DNA of 64,000 nt from Ruegeria_C sp041537905. GTDB taxonomy: Bacteria > Pseudomonadota > Alphaproteobacteria > Rhodobacterales > Rhodobacteraceae. The notes under the pieces are model-generated. The model was not told the DNA's origin. It was given only the letters and a program-made list of their open reading frames with translations, and did not search any database. Positions 33,627-42,210 of the stretch are shown piece by piece. Where the stretch lies: contig NZ_JBGRUO010000014.1 of assembly GCF_041537905.1 (NCBI RefSeq), positions 62,001 to 126,000 of the forward strand, in the 5' to 3' direction. The position numbers were made by a program, and so were the translations under genes. How positions within the stretch are numbered: position 1 is the first letter of the stretch; each line of letters opens with the position of its first letter.

Positions 33627-34577
33627 TCACGTAATGCGATCGCGCTGCTGGGTCGGCGGCAGCCCATAGGCTGCGCGGTAGACGCGGGCGAAATGACCGG
33701 CGGATTCAAAGCCGCAGGATATGGCGATGTCGATGATCGATGCCTCGGACTGGATCAGCAGGTTGCGCGCCCGGTCCAGCCGCAGCTCCATATGGTACTT
33801 CTTGGGCGACGTGTTCAGGTACCGACCAAACAGGCGTTCCAACTGCCGGGTCGATATCCCGACCTCGTCGGCAATGCTGGCAGGGGAAATCGCCCTGTCG
33901 GTGCGGTCGCGCATGATCTTGATCGCCTTTGACAGATGTGCGTTACGCATACCGTTGCGCGATTGCAGTGATACGCGTTGCGCGGCGCTGGCATCCCGCA
34001 CGGCGTTATAGACCATCTGATCGGCCACCTCGACCGACAGGTCGCGGCCATGGTCCTGCTCGATCAGGTGCAGCATCAGGTCGGCCGTTGCCGTTCCGCC
34101 AGACGCGGTGATGTGCTTGCCGTCGGCGACAAAGACGCTGCGCACCAGGTTCGCCTTGGGGAAATGCTCCATGAAGCTGTCATGGTATTCCCAGTGGATC
34201 GCCGCCCGCCGCCCCTCAAGGAACCCGGCCTCGGCCAAAATCCACGCGCCGGAACACAGCGCACCGATCTGCGTGCCAACCGACCGCTCTCGCCGCAAGG
34301 TCGCAAGCAGCGGCTTGCTGACGTGGTCGCGCATATTGATACCCGACAGCACGAACAGCCGGTCACATTTTGGGATATCCGCCAGCCCATGATGGACCTG
34401 CGTGACCGTCCCGTTCGAACAGGTCGCCACCGTGCCATCCTCGGAAATCAGCGACCAGCGGTACAGATCCTTGCCGCTGACCAGATTGGCGATACGCAAG
34501 GGTTCAACCGCACAGGAGAACGCGAGATGCGAGAACTCCTCAACCAGGATGAAGCTGAAATGAAGCGGCGTCGCCAT
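33627..34577 (-). CDS. GlxA-type AraC family regulator (GATase1-like sensor)
   Basis: The 316-residue regulator combines a DJ-1/PfpI-like N-terminal domain (residues 1-190; GALCSGAWILAEAGFL around the nucleophile-elbow position) with an AraC DNA-binding domain (residues about 215-316; SIADEVGISTRQLERLFGRYLNTSPKKYH). Regulators of this design, such as GbdR, CdhR and SouR, often respond to betaine, carnitine or sarcosine. The ATG at 34577 has AGGA 10 bases upstream; a much longer frame reaching 35288 is only read-through. It is divergent from a GntR gene and probably controls the amine locus. Confidence 0.87.
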   Translation of the reverse strand: MATPLHFSFILVEEFSHLAFSCAVEPLRIANLVSGKDLYRWSLISEDGTVATCSNGTVTQVHHGLADIPKCDRLFVLSGINMRDHVSKPLLATLRRERSVGTQIGALCSGAWILAEAGFLEGRRAAIHWEYHDSFMEHFPKANLVRSVFVADGKHITASGGTATADLMLHLIEQDHGRDLSVEVADQMVYNAVRDASAAQRVSLQSRNGMRNAHLSKAIKIMRDRTDRAISPASIADEVGISTRQLERLFGRYLNTSPKKYHMELRLDRARNLLIQSEASIIDIAISCGFESAGHFARVYRAAYGLPPTQQRDRIT

Positions 34578-34611
34578 TGGTGTCGGTCCTGTGATCATTG
34601 GGGTCGTTATT

Positions 34612-34628
34612 TTGTATACAATATGTAT
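34612..34628. promoter_or_regulatory. GntR/FadR-type operator candidate
   Basis: TTGTATACAA (34612-34621) is a perfect 10-bp palindrome that contains GTA-TAC, the core expected for FadR-subfamily GntR proteins. It overlaps a second symmetric element, ATACA-ATA-TGTAT (34616-34628). Both lie between the divergent GlxA-type regulator and the gntR gene, so the GntR protein may control both promoters. Confidence 0.55.
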
Positions 34629-34670
34629 TCTTGCAGGATACGATACCTCTGACAATGGGAGAATCCACCG

Positions 34671-35381
34671 GTGAAAGACAGTGTTGGGGATCGCAAGGCA
34701 GGGCTCGCTGCGCATTTGAAACGTTCGGTGCTGACGCTTGCACTGGAACCGGGCGCCGATCTGGACGAGGCGCAGCTTTGCGAGGCGTTCGATGTCTCCC
34801 GCACGCCGCTGCGCGAGGTGTTTCGGGAACTGGCAGGCGAAGGATATCTGAGCTTGCGCCTCAATCGCGGCGCGCGGGTATCCGATCTGTCGCACACCAC
34901 GCTCAGGGACTTTTTCCTTGCCGCGCCCATGATCTACGGGGCGGTGATGCGGTTGGCGGCGCTGAATGCCACTGCACAACAGATCGAAGCGCTGAAGCTG
35001 GCGCAGTTTGATTTTCGCGACGCCTTGCGGACGGGTTCGGGCGCGCATCGGGCGCTGGCCAACAACCGCTTTCACCAGATCACCGGCGAGATGGCAGGCA
35101 ATATCTATCTGCTGCCTTCGTTCAACCGGCTTCTGATCGACCATGCCCGGATCGCGATGACCTTCTATCAACCGCAGACACAACAGATGGCGCAGAACCT
35201 GACCGAGGCGTGCCAGCAGCATGACGCCATCATCGCGGCGATCGAGGCGCGTGACGAGGGTGCCGCGGCGCAACTGGCCGAAGACCACTGGAACCTGTCG
35301 CGCAACCAGATCGAGCTATTCGTGATGCCCGCCGCGCTGGACATGCCCATGGGCGAACTGTCCCGCAAGACCCCTGCATGA
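34671..35381 (+). CDS. GntR family regulator (FadR/FCD subfamily)
   Basis: The 236-residue protein has a winged helix (residues about 12-70; EAQLCEAFDVSRTPLREVFRELAGEGYL) and a helical FCD ligand domain with candidate metal-binding histidines (HRALANNRFHQ, HDAIIAAI). The GTG start at 34671 begins the helix-turn-helix region. It is 7 bases from the DapA-like gene, so it probably regulates its own catabolic operon, through the palindrome at 34612-34628. Confidence 0.9.
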   Translation: MKDSVGDRKAGLAAHLKRSVLTLALEPGADLDEAQLCEAFDVSRTPLREVFRELAGEGYLSLRLNRGARVSDLSHTTLRDFFLAAPMIYGAVMRLAALNATAQQIEALKLAQFDFRDALRTGSGAHRALANNRFHQITGEMAGNIYLLPSFNRLLIDHARIAMTFYQPQTQQMAQNLTEACQQHDAIIAAIEARDEGAAAQLAEDHWNLSRNQIELFVMPAALDMPMGELSRKTPA

Positions 35382-35388
35382 GGATCAG

Positions 35389-36306
35389 ATGACCCCACTC
35401 TTTCAATTCCAAGGCATCTACACGCCGGTTGTTACGCCCTACCACCAGGACGGCAGCGTTAATTGGGAGGCGCTTGCCGACGTCATCGAGTTCCTGATCG
35501 AAAAGGGCGTGCACGGCATGATCACGGGCGGGTCGACGGGCGAAAACTATGCCCAGACCGTCCCCGAGCGGCTGGAACTTGCGCGCTTCACCAAGGACCG
35601 GATCGCCGGCCGGGTGCCGTTGGTTGTCGGCACCGGGGCCATGCTGACGGCGGACTCGACCTCTCTCGCCTCTGCCGCGAACGACATGGGGGCGGATGCC
35701 ATCCTGCTGGCCTCGCCGCCCTATGCGGTGCCGACCGATCGCGAAAACGCGCTGAACGCGCTGGCGATAGACAAGGCGGCGGACTTACCCGTCATGCTCT
35801 ACAACTACCCGCACCGTACCGGCACCATGATGGGCGAGGAATTTTTGGACCGCGTCGGCCGGTCGCGCAATTTCTGCGGCATCAAGGAAAGCTCTGGCGA
35901 CATCAACCGGGTGCATCTGCTGGCGCGCGATTATCCGCATATTCAGTTAGGCTGCGGCATGGACGATCAGGCGCTGGAGTTCTTCGCCTGGGGCGCGCCC
36001 TTCTGGGTCTGTGGCGGCTCGAACTTCCTGCCTGAGGAGCATGTGGCGCTGTATGAGGCCTGTGTGATCGAAGGAAATTTCAACAAGGGCCGCCGGATCA
36101 TGTCGGCCCTGATGCCGCTGATGCGGGTGCTGGAACAGGGCGGCAAGTTCATTCAGACCATCAAACATGGCGTCACCATGAACGGTATCCCGGCGGGCGC
36201 GATGCGGCCCCCGCTGAAAGGTCTGAACAAGGACGACAAACGCGCGCTGGAACAGGTGACGCGGGTGCTGAAGACAACGATCGCCACCATTCGAGCAGAG
36301 GGCTGA
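35389..36306 (+). CDS. DapA-family lyase/aldolase
   Basis: This 305-residue TIM-barrel enzyme of the dihydrodipicolinate synthase/N-acetylneuraminate lyase family forms a Schiff base through Lys166 (GIKESSGD) with Tyr140 (YNYPHRTG) nearby. The GGSTGENYAQT motif replaces the usual GTTGE. True dapA function is unlikely, because the gene is embedded with an aldehyde dehydrogenase and an amine oxidase under GntR control. It probably cleaves or dehydrates a 2-oxo acid in the same catabolic route, as HPC deaminase does in hydroxyproline degradation. Confidence 0.85.
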   Translation: MTPLFQFQGIYTPVVTPYHQDGSVNWEALADVIEFLIEKGVHGMITGGSTGENYAQTVPERLELARFTKDRIAGRVPLVVGTGAMLTADSTSLASAANDMGADAILLASPPYAVPTDRENALNALAIDKAADLPVMLYNYPHRTGTMMGEEFLDRVGRSRNFCGIKESSGDINRVHLLARDYPHIQLGCGMDDQALEFFAWGAPFWVCGGSNFLPEEHVALYEACVIEGNFNKGRRIMSALMPLMRVLEQGGKFIQTIKHGVTMNGIPAGAMRPPLKGLNKDDKRALEQVTRVLKTTIATIRAEG

Positions 36307-36309
36307 GCC

Positions 36310-37806
36310 ATGGAATTGCTGACGCAGGAAGAATACAAAGCGCTCGCCGCCGGTCTGGACCTGCCCGATGGCGCGTTCATTGATGGTGGTTATCGCCCAG
36401 CGACCTCAGGGCGGACCTTCGAAAGCATCAATCCGGCCACCGGCGAAAAGCTGGCTGATATCGCAGCCTGCGGGGCTGGCGATGTGGATTTCGCGGTGCT
36501 GAAAGCGCGCGAGGCGTTTGATGACGGGCGCTGGTCGCGGCTGCACCCGTCTGAGCGCAAGGATGTGTTGATCCGTCTGGCCAAACTGATGACCCGGAAT
36601 GCCCGCGAGTTGGCGGTGATGGAAAGCCTCGATAGCGGCAAGACGATCTATGATTGCGAGACAGTCGATCTGCCCGAAACCATCCACTGCCTGAAATGGC
36701 ACGCCGAGGCGATCGACAAGATTTATGATCAGGTCGCCCCGGCCTCGGATGATCATATCGCCATGGTGGTGCGCGAACCGATTGGCATTGTAGGTCTGGT
36801 GCTGCCGTGGAATTTCCCGCTGCTGATGCTGGCCTGGAAAATCGCCCCGGCGCTGGCGGCGGGCTGCTCGGTTGTGGTGAAACCGGCCGAAGAAACCTCA
36901 CTGACCGCTTTACGTGTGGCGGAACTGGCTGCCGAGGCGGGGCTGCCGCGCGGCGTGCTGAACGTGGTGCCGGGCGGCGGGGCCGAAGTGGGCGAACCCA
37001 TCGGGCGCCATATGGATATCGACATGGTGTCGTTCACCGGCTCAACAGTGACCGGCAAACGATTCCTGAGCTATTCGGCAGAGTCAAATGCCAAGGAGGT
37101 GGTGTTGGAGATGGGCGGCAAGAACCCGGCCATCGTGATGGAGGACGCCGAAAACCTCGACCGGGTGGCGCAGCACGTGGTCAATGGCGCGTTCTGGAAC
37201 ATGGGCGAAAACTGCTCCGCCGCGTCGCGTCTGATCGTGCATCGGGACGTAAAAGACGCGCTGCTGCAGCGCATCGCGCATCACGCCAAACAGTGGAATC
37301 TGGGCGACCCGCTGGCCCCCGACACACGTATGGGTGCACTGGTCTCGCGCGCGCATTTCGACAAGGTTTGCGGCTATCTGGATCAAGCTGAGACTATACT
37401 ACTGGGCGGCAAGGCCGAAGACGGGTTTGTCGAGGCGACGGTGATCGAGGTTGCGGGCAACGACGTGGCCCTGGCGCGCGAAGAGATTTTCGGCCCGGTT
37501 CTTTCGGTGATCGAAGTCTCGGGCTTTGACGAGGCCATCGCCATCGCCAATGACACCGATTACGGGCTCTGCGCCTCGATCTTCACCGCCGACGCCAAGC
37601 GCGCAATCCGTGGCGCACGCGCCTTGCAGGCCGGGACGGTGACGGTGAACTGCTTTGGCGAGGGCGATATCTCGACCCCGTTCGGCGGCTATAAGCAATC
37701 GGGCTTTGGCGGACGCGATAACGCCATCCATGCGCATGATCAGTACACACAGCTCAAGACCATCTGGATCGATCTTGCTGACGACGCGGACGAGGCGGTC
37801 GATTGA
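36310..37806 (+). CDS. NAD-dependent aldehyde dehydrogenase (PuuC-like)
   Basis: This 498-residue aldehyde dehydrogenase has the expected catalytic set: Asn168 (PWNFP), Lys191 (KPAEET), Glu267 (LEMGGKNP) and nucleophile Cys302 (MGENCSA). The best family fit is the PuuC/gamma-glutamyl-aminobutyraldehyde or betaine-aldehyde group. It starts 3 bases after the DapA-like gene and its stop overlaps the FAD oxidase gene. It probably oxidises the aldehyde made by that oxidase. Confidence 0.92.
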   Translation: MELLTQEEYKALAAGLDLPDGAFIDGGYRPATSGRTFESINPATGEKLADIAACGAGDVDFAVLKAREAFDDGRWSRLHPSERKDVLIRLAKLMTRNARELAVMESLDSGKTIYDCETVDLPETIHCLKWHAEAIDKIYDQVAPASDDHIAMVVREPIGIVGLVLPWNFPLLMLAWKIAPALAAGCSVVVKPAEETSLTALRVAELAAEAGLPRGVLNVVPGGGAEVGEPIGRHMDIDMVSFTGSTVTGKRFLSYSAESNAKEVVLEMGGKNPAIVMEDAENLDRVAQHVVNGAFWNMGENCSAASRLIVHRDVKDALLQRIAHHAKQWNLGDPLAPDTRMGALVSRAHFDKVCGYLDQAETILLGGKAEDGFVEATVIEVAGNDVALAREEIFGPVLSVIEVSGFDEAIAIANDTDYGLCASIFTADAKRAIRGARALQAGTVTVNCFGEGDISTPFGGYKQSGFGGRDNAIHAHDQYTQLKTIWIDLADDADEAVD

Positions 37807-39143
37807 CCGGGTACCGCGCTGCGCGGCTGCCTATTCATCGGGGAAAGGCGGCCTGGAATGCGATCCTTGGACCGCAGCCTGAACCGCAACAACTGACCGG
37901 CAACCAGAGCGCGGATTTCGTGATCATCGGTGGCGGCTTTGCCGGTCTTTCTGCTGCGCGCAGATTGACCCAATTGCAACCCGGCGCGTGGATCGCAGTG
38001 CTGGAGGCCGGGCGTCTGGCCGGAGGGGCGGCGGGGCGCAATTCCGGCTTCATGATTGATCTGCCACATGAGTTGACCTCGGACGATTATGCCGGGACCG
38101 GAGATGACCGGAAGATCATCGCGTTGAACCGTCGGGCGATCAGTTTTGCCCGTGGGGCGGTGACTGACTATCGAATCGACCGGAACTATTTTGACGAGGT
38201 CGGCAAGGTGAATGGCGCGGTCGGGGACGCGGCCTGCGCCCATACCCAAAGCTATGCCAGCCATCTCATGTCCCTTGGCGAGCAGGTCGAAATGCTGGAC
38301 GCGCAACACATGCAAGAACTGACCGGCAGCGCATATTACAAGGCGGGTCTCTACACGCCGGGGACGGTGATGTTGCAACCGGCCGGATATATCCGGGGTC
38401 TGGGGGCCGGGCTGGCGGACAACGGCGTCGGCATCTTCGAAAACAGCGCTGTCATCGGATTTGAAAAGCAAAGCGGCGGCTGGCTGGTGCGGACGGATAA
38501 AGGCACGATGACCACCGGCCGGGTGATCGTGACGGTGAACGGGCATCTGGAGAGCTTTGGCATCGCACGTGGCCGCTTGATGCAGTTGTTCCTGTTTGCT
38601 GTGATGACGCCCGAGTTGCCCTCCAGCGCGCTCCAGGCGCTTGGGGGGCAGCCGCGCTGGGGCATCACGCCGTCCGACCCGATGGGCACGACAATGCGCC
38701 GGATCGATACTGGCCAGGGCGGCAACCGCATCATCACCCGCACCTGCGCCAGCCTGCGTCCCGGCATGGTGTCGAAACAGGCCGACATGAACCGGGCCGC
38801 ATCCGTCATGCAGCGCAAATTCGATCAGCGCTTCCCGCAGCTTGCCGGGATGGCCATGGAATATGCCTGGGCCGGGCATCTGTGCCTCAGCCTCAATGGG
38901 GTGTCCGTCGCACGGGAGATCGAGGATGGGGTCTATTCCGGCTGCGTACAGAACGGGCTGGGCACGGCGCGCGGCACCCTCACCGGGATCTGTGCGGCTG
39001 AACTTGCCTGCGGAGAGGTCAGCGACATCACCCAGCACTTCACCTCAGAAGAGCAGCCAACGCGCCTGCCACCGCAACCCTTCCGACAGATCGGAGCCAA
39101 CGCGCTTCTCAGGTGGAAGGAATGGCGCGCACGCAACGAATAG
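37803..39143 (+). CDS. FAD-dependent amine oxidase (DAO/PuuB-like)
   Basis: The 446-residue flavoprotein has the dinucleotide-binding motif VIIGGGFAGLSAARRL (residues 40-55) and the AGGAAGRNSGF loop typical of gamma-glutamylputrescine or sarcosine-type oxidases. The C-terminus QNGLGTARGTLTGICAAELACG closes the FAD site. The start is TTG, overlapping the dehydrogenase stop (TTGA), with GAGGCGG 5-6 bases upstream. No signal peptide is present. It would deaminate an amine to the aldehyde used by the neighbouring dehydrogenase. Confidence 0.87.
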   Translation: MTGYRAARLPIHRGKAAWNAILGPQPEPQQLTGNQSADFVIIGGGFAGLSAARRLTQLQPGAWIAVLEAGRLAGGAAGRNSGFMIDLPHELTSDDYAGTGDDRKIIALNRRAISFARGAVTDYRIDRNYFDEVGKVNGAVGDAACAHTQSYASHLMSLGEQVEMLDAQHMQELTGSAYYKAGLYTPGTVMLQPAGYIRGLGAGLADNGVGIFENSAVIGFEKQSGGWLVRTDKGTMTTGRVIVTVNGHLESFGIARGRLMQLFLFAVMTPELPSSALQALGGQPRWGITPSDPMGTTMRRIDTGQGGNRIITRTCASLRPGMVSKQADMNRAASVMQRKFDQRFPQLAGMAMEYAWAGHLCLSLNGVSVAREIEDGVYSGCVQNGLGTARGTLTGICAAELACGEVSDITQHFTSEEQPTRLPPQPFRQIGANALLRWKEWRARNE

Positions 39144-39155
39144 GCGCACGCCGTG

Positions 39156-40712
39156 TCAATAACTCTGGTTCAGCTCGTCCGCCGCAGGGATTTCCCGCTC
39201 ACGCCGTGCTATATAGTCGCGCAGGGCCTCGTCCTTGGCTTCGTCCAGCTTCGGTTCCTGGTACTCACCCAACAGCTTGCGGGCGCGTTTCAGAGCACGT
39301 TCGGTGATCTCGATCTCGCCCTCGGCAGACCACTGTTCGATCGAGTTGTTGTCGAACAGCTCGGGCATAAAAAACGCGCTCTGGAAATTTTCCTGCGTGT
39401 GCGGGTGGCCCAGATAGTGCCCCCCCGGCCCAATATCGGGCACAGCAGCGACGGCCTGATCGAAATCATCCCATTTCGGGCCTTCGGCCATCCGGTAGGC
39501 CATTGCGCATTGCTCGGCATCGACGATGAACTTGGCGACAGAGCAATGCATCCCCGCCTCGTTCCAACCCGCCGAATGCCAGATATAGTTCGCCCCCGCA
39601 TGCATCACCGATGACAGGGTCGTGGCGCTTTCATAGCCCGCCTGTGCGTCAAAGGTCTTGGCCCCGCCCAGCGTGTTCGACGTGCGCCATGGCACGCCGT
39701 AATGTCGGGCCATCTGGCCAATCATGAAATTCATCAGGCTGATCTCGGGCGTGCCTGCCATCGGTGCGCCGGACTTCATGCTGACAGTGCTAAGGTAATG
39801 CCCATAGATCGCCGGTGCACCCTTGCGGATCACCTGCGTATAGGCCAGCGCGCTTAGTGCTTCGGCGTTCAGCTGCGCGACGGTTGCCGGCACGCTAGCC
39901 GGCGTATTGGCCCCGCCCAGCACGAAGGGCGAGCAGAGCACTGGCTGATTGCGGCGGCAAAAGGCACGCATCGCGCCCAGCATGGTCTCGTCCCAAACCA
40001 GCGGAGAATTACCGTTGCAATTGCCGGTGGTGACGGGATGCTGCTCAAGAAAATCCTCACCAAAGAGGATCGCGCACATGTCCAGGACGTCCTCGGCGTT
40101 TTTGGGCGAGGTGGTCATGCCCATGAACATCTTGTCCGAGTATTTCATCGAGGAATACGTGATCCGCAAATGCCGCTGGCTGATCGGGTGATCATACGGC
40201 TCCACGATGTGATGCGCCGAAGAATGCAAGCTTGGCATCATGTGGCTGAGCTTGTGGAACATCGCCAGATCATCCAGCGTCGGGTTGCGGCGTACATCAT
40301 CCAGATCACGCAGGAAGGGCGCGCCGGTCATCGGAACAAACACCGCGTTGCGCCCGCCCAACCGGACGTTCTTTTGCGGATCGCGCGCGTGATAGGTGAA
40401 GTCCGACGGGATGGTTGCAATCAACTCGCGCACCAGACCACGATCGAGATAGACCATCTCTCCGTCCACTTTCGCGCCCGCCCGTTTCCAATCCTGCAGG
40501 GCGATCGGGTCGCGAAACTGCACGCCGACATTCTCCAGAATATCCATCGAGGCGGCGTCGATACGCTCAATCTGGCTGCCGTCCATCACTTCGCAAAGCG
40601 GCAGCGCGTTGGTCAGCCCCGGCAGCATGCGAAAGTCGGGGGCCGCACGCAGGGCGCGACGTGCCGAACGGCCGCCGGAGCGGGAACGAATTGCGGTTTG
40701 CGCGATCATCAT
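39156..40712 (-). CDS. MttB-superfamily methyltransferase, non-pyrrolysine
   Basis: This 518-residue protein belongs to the trimethylamine methyltransferase superfamily (for example LGGAKTFDAQAGYESATTLSSVMHAGANYI). It has no in-frame TAG, so it is a non-pyrrolysine member; characterised relatives demethylate glycine betaine, proline betaine or carnitine onto a corrinoid protein. No MtgC-type corrinoid protein is adjacent. The gene lies convergent to the amine operon and downstream of the SMP-30/GlcG genes. The start may be either of two tandem ATGs (40712 or 40709) after GGAGG. Confidence 0.88.
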   Translation of the reverse strand: MMIAQTAIRSRSGGRSARRALRAAPDFRMLPGLTNALPLCEVMDGSQIERIDAASMDILENVGVQFRDPIALQDWKRAGAKVDGEMVYLDRGLVRELIATIPSDFTYHARDPQKNVRLGGRNAVFVPMTGAPFLRDLDDVRRNPTLDDLAMFHKLSHMMPSLHSSAHHIVEPYDHPISQRHLRITYSSMKYSDKMFMGMTTSPKNAEDVLDMCAILFGEDFLEQHPVTTGNCNGNSPLVWDETMLGAMRAFCRRNQPVLCSPFVLGGANTPASVPATVAQLNAEALSALAYTQVIRKGAPAIYGHYLSTVSMKSGAPMAGTPEISLMNFMIGQMARHYGVPWRTSNTLGGAKTFDAQAGYESATTLSSVMHAGANYIWHSAGWNEAGMHCSVAKFIVDAEQCAMAYRMAEGPKWDDFDQAVAAVPDIGPGGHYLGHPHTQENFQSAFFMPELFDNNSIEQWSAEGEIEITERALKRARKLLGEYQEPKLDEAKDEALRDYIARREREIPAADELNQSY

Positions 40713-40813
40713 TGGCCTCCTGTGTTGCAGGAAGAGTCGACCAAATCAGATCGGCGTTCTCATGATTTTACGAAATCCGGTTGCAAAAACCGACATTGCC
40801 CCGGTTGCAGAGG

Positions 40814-41224
40814 TCATTGAGCATCGATGGCATCCAGTGCCGCACGCGCGACGGTGACATCCTGTTCCGCGCTGCCGGACCCCACGCCGATGCCCCCGAC
40901 GAGGTGGCCGTCCATCAGGATGGGCAGCCCACCCCCCAGCCGCGTTACATCGCCCTCGGTGGCGGCGGCGATGGGCAATCCGACCTGCTCAGGTATGGCG
41001 GTGGTCTCAGCCCCGATCGAGGCGGCAGTACGGGCCTTGGCACCCGCGCTTTTCAGGCTCAGATACTTCGCGCCATTCATGCGGATCTGCCCAAGCGTCA
41101 CCCCGCTTGCGTCAACGATCACGATACATTGCGGCTGGCCGATCTCGGTCGCTTTGGCCACCGCTGCGGTCAGCATCTCAAGGATGGCCGCATCATTCAG
41201 ACGCAGGCTTGGTTCCACAAACAT
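40814..41224 (-). CDS. GlcG/HbpS family haem-binding-like protein
   Basis: The 136-residue protein has the GlcG/HbpS (DUF336) fold, with IVIVDASGVTLGQIRMNGAKYLSLKSAGAKARTAAS and the C-terminal GGLPILMDGHLVGGIGVGSGSAEQDVTVARAALDA. Relatives bind haem or act as cofactor carriers or chaperones near oxidoreductases; the exact role is unsettled. No signal peptide is seen. It lies between the SMP-30 gene (59-base gap) and the MttB homologue. Confidence 0.85.
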   Translation of the reverse strand: MFVEPSLRLNDAAILEMLTAAVAKATEIGQPQCIVIVDASGVTLGQIRMNGAKYLSLKSAGAKARTAASIGAETTAIPEQVGLPIAAATEGDVTRLGGGLPILMDGHLVGGIGVGSGSAEQDVTVARAALDAIDAQ

Positions 41225-41283
41225 GGCTTAGACCCCTTTTTCTGCGGACACCGAAACGGCGGTGCCGGTGTTCGGCGTGTTGA

Positions 41284-42210
41284 TCAAACCGGCGAGACCC
41301 CGTTCACGTTCAGGAACACGGAATAGAGCGAGGTAGTGCCGGTCATGAAGAGGCGGTTCAGCTTCGGACCGCCGAAACAGACATTCGAAACCATCTCGGG
41401 GATCAGCACTTTGCCGATCAATTCGCCCTCCGCTGTCATGCAGTGCACACCATCTGCGGCAGAGCTCCAGAGACGCCCGCCGCGGTCGGGGCGGAAACCG
41501 TCAAAAACGCCGCTGGAGCAATCGGCGATGACCTCGCCACCGCTCAACGTGCCATCCGCCGCGACCTGGTGCCTGCGGATATGTGCGGGACCGCCGGGTG
41601 TGTGGGTGATCCCGGTATCCGCGATGTAGAGGAGGCTTTCATCAGGTGAAAAAGCCAACCCGTTGGGTTTGACATAGTCATCCGCCACGATCCGCACCTC
41701 ACCGGTCCCGGGATCGACGCGATAGACATGGCAGGCACCAATCTCGCTTTCGGCCCGCTCGCCCTCGTAATCCATCAGGATGCCGTAGCTGGGATCGGTG
41801 AACCAGATCGAGCCATCGGATTTGACCACAACATCATTGGGCGAGTTCAGGCGCTTTCCCTGATAGCGGTCGGCTATGACGGTGACGCTGCCATCCAGTT
41901 CGGTCCGGGTGACACGGCGGGTCAGATGCTCGCAACTCACCAGTCGTCCCTGCCGGTCGACCGTGTGGCCATTGCTATTGTTGCTTGGGTCACGAAAGAC
42001 CGAGACCGAGCCATCAGTATCGTCAAAACGCATCATCCGGTTATTGGGGATGTCTGACCACAGCAGGTAGCGCCCAGCGGCAAACCAGACCGGTCCTTCA
42101 GTCCAGCGCCCGCCGGTCCAGAGGCGTTCAACCTTTACATGCCCGATGAAACACTCTTCAAACCGGGGATCAATGACCTCGAACCCGGTTCCCTCGATCA
42201 CTCCGAACAT
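41284..42210 (-). CDS. SMP-30/gluconolactonase family protein
   Basis: The 308-residue six-bladed propeller has the family motifs WTEGPVWF, RLNSPNDVVVKSDGSIWFTDPSYG and KPNGLAFSPDESLLYIADTG, including the metal-binding Glu, Asn and Asp residues. It should hydrolyse a sugar-acid lactone. The ATG at 42210 follows GGGAG by 6 bases and lies inside the end of the b561-like gene. Its place at the end of a sugar ABC importer operon fits lactone-to-acid conversion before oxidation. Confidence 0.9.
   Translation of the reverse strand: MFGVIEGTGFEVIDPRFEECFIGHVKVERLWTGGRWTEGPVWFAAGRYLLWSDIPNNRMMRFDDTDGSVSVFRDPSNNSNGHTVDRQGRLVSCEHLTRRVTRTELDGSVTVIADRYQGKRLNSPNDVVVKSDGSIWFTDPSYGILMDYEGERAESEIGACHVYRVDPGTGEVRIVADDYVKPNGLAFSPDESLLYIADTGITHTPGGPAHIRRHQVAADGTLSGGEVIADCSSGVFDGFRPDRGGRLWSSAADGVHCMTAEGELIGKVLIPEMVSNVCFGGPKLNRLFMTGTTSLYSVFLNVNGVSPV

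Noticed and set aside
34578..35288. N-terminal extension of the GlxA-type regulator frame to 553 residues
   Set aside because: The extension is antisense to the gntR gene; the regulator is complete from the ATG at 34577.
35389..36306. Second dapA for lysine synthesis
   Set aside because: The setting (GntR regulator, aldehyde dehydrogenase, amine oxidase) and the altered GGSTGE motif favour a catabolic lyase.
39156..40712. Pyrrolysine-containing trimethylamine methyltransferase
   Set aside because: There is no in-frame TAG; the frame is open to its normal stop, and no pyl genes are in view.
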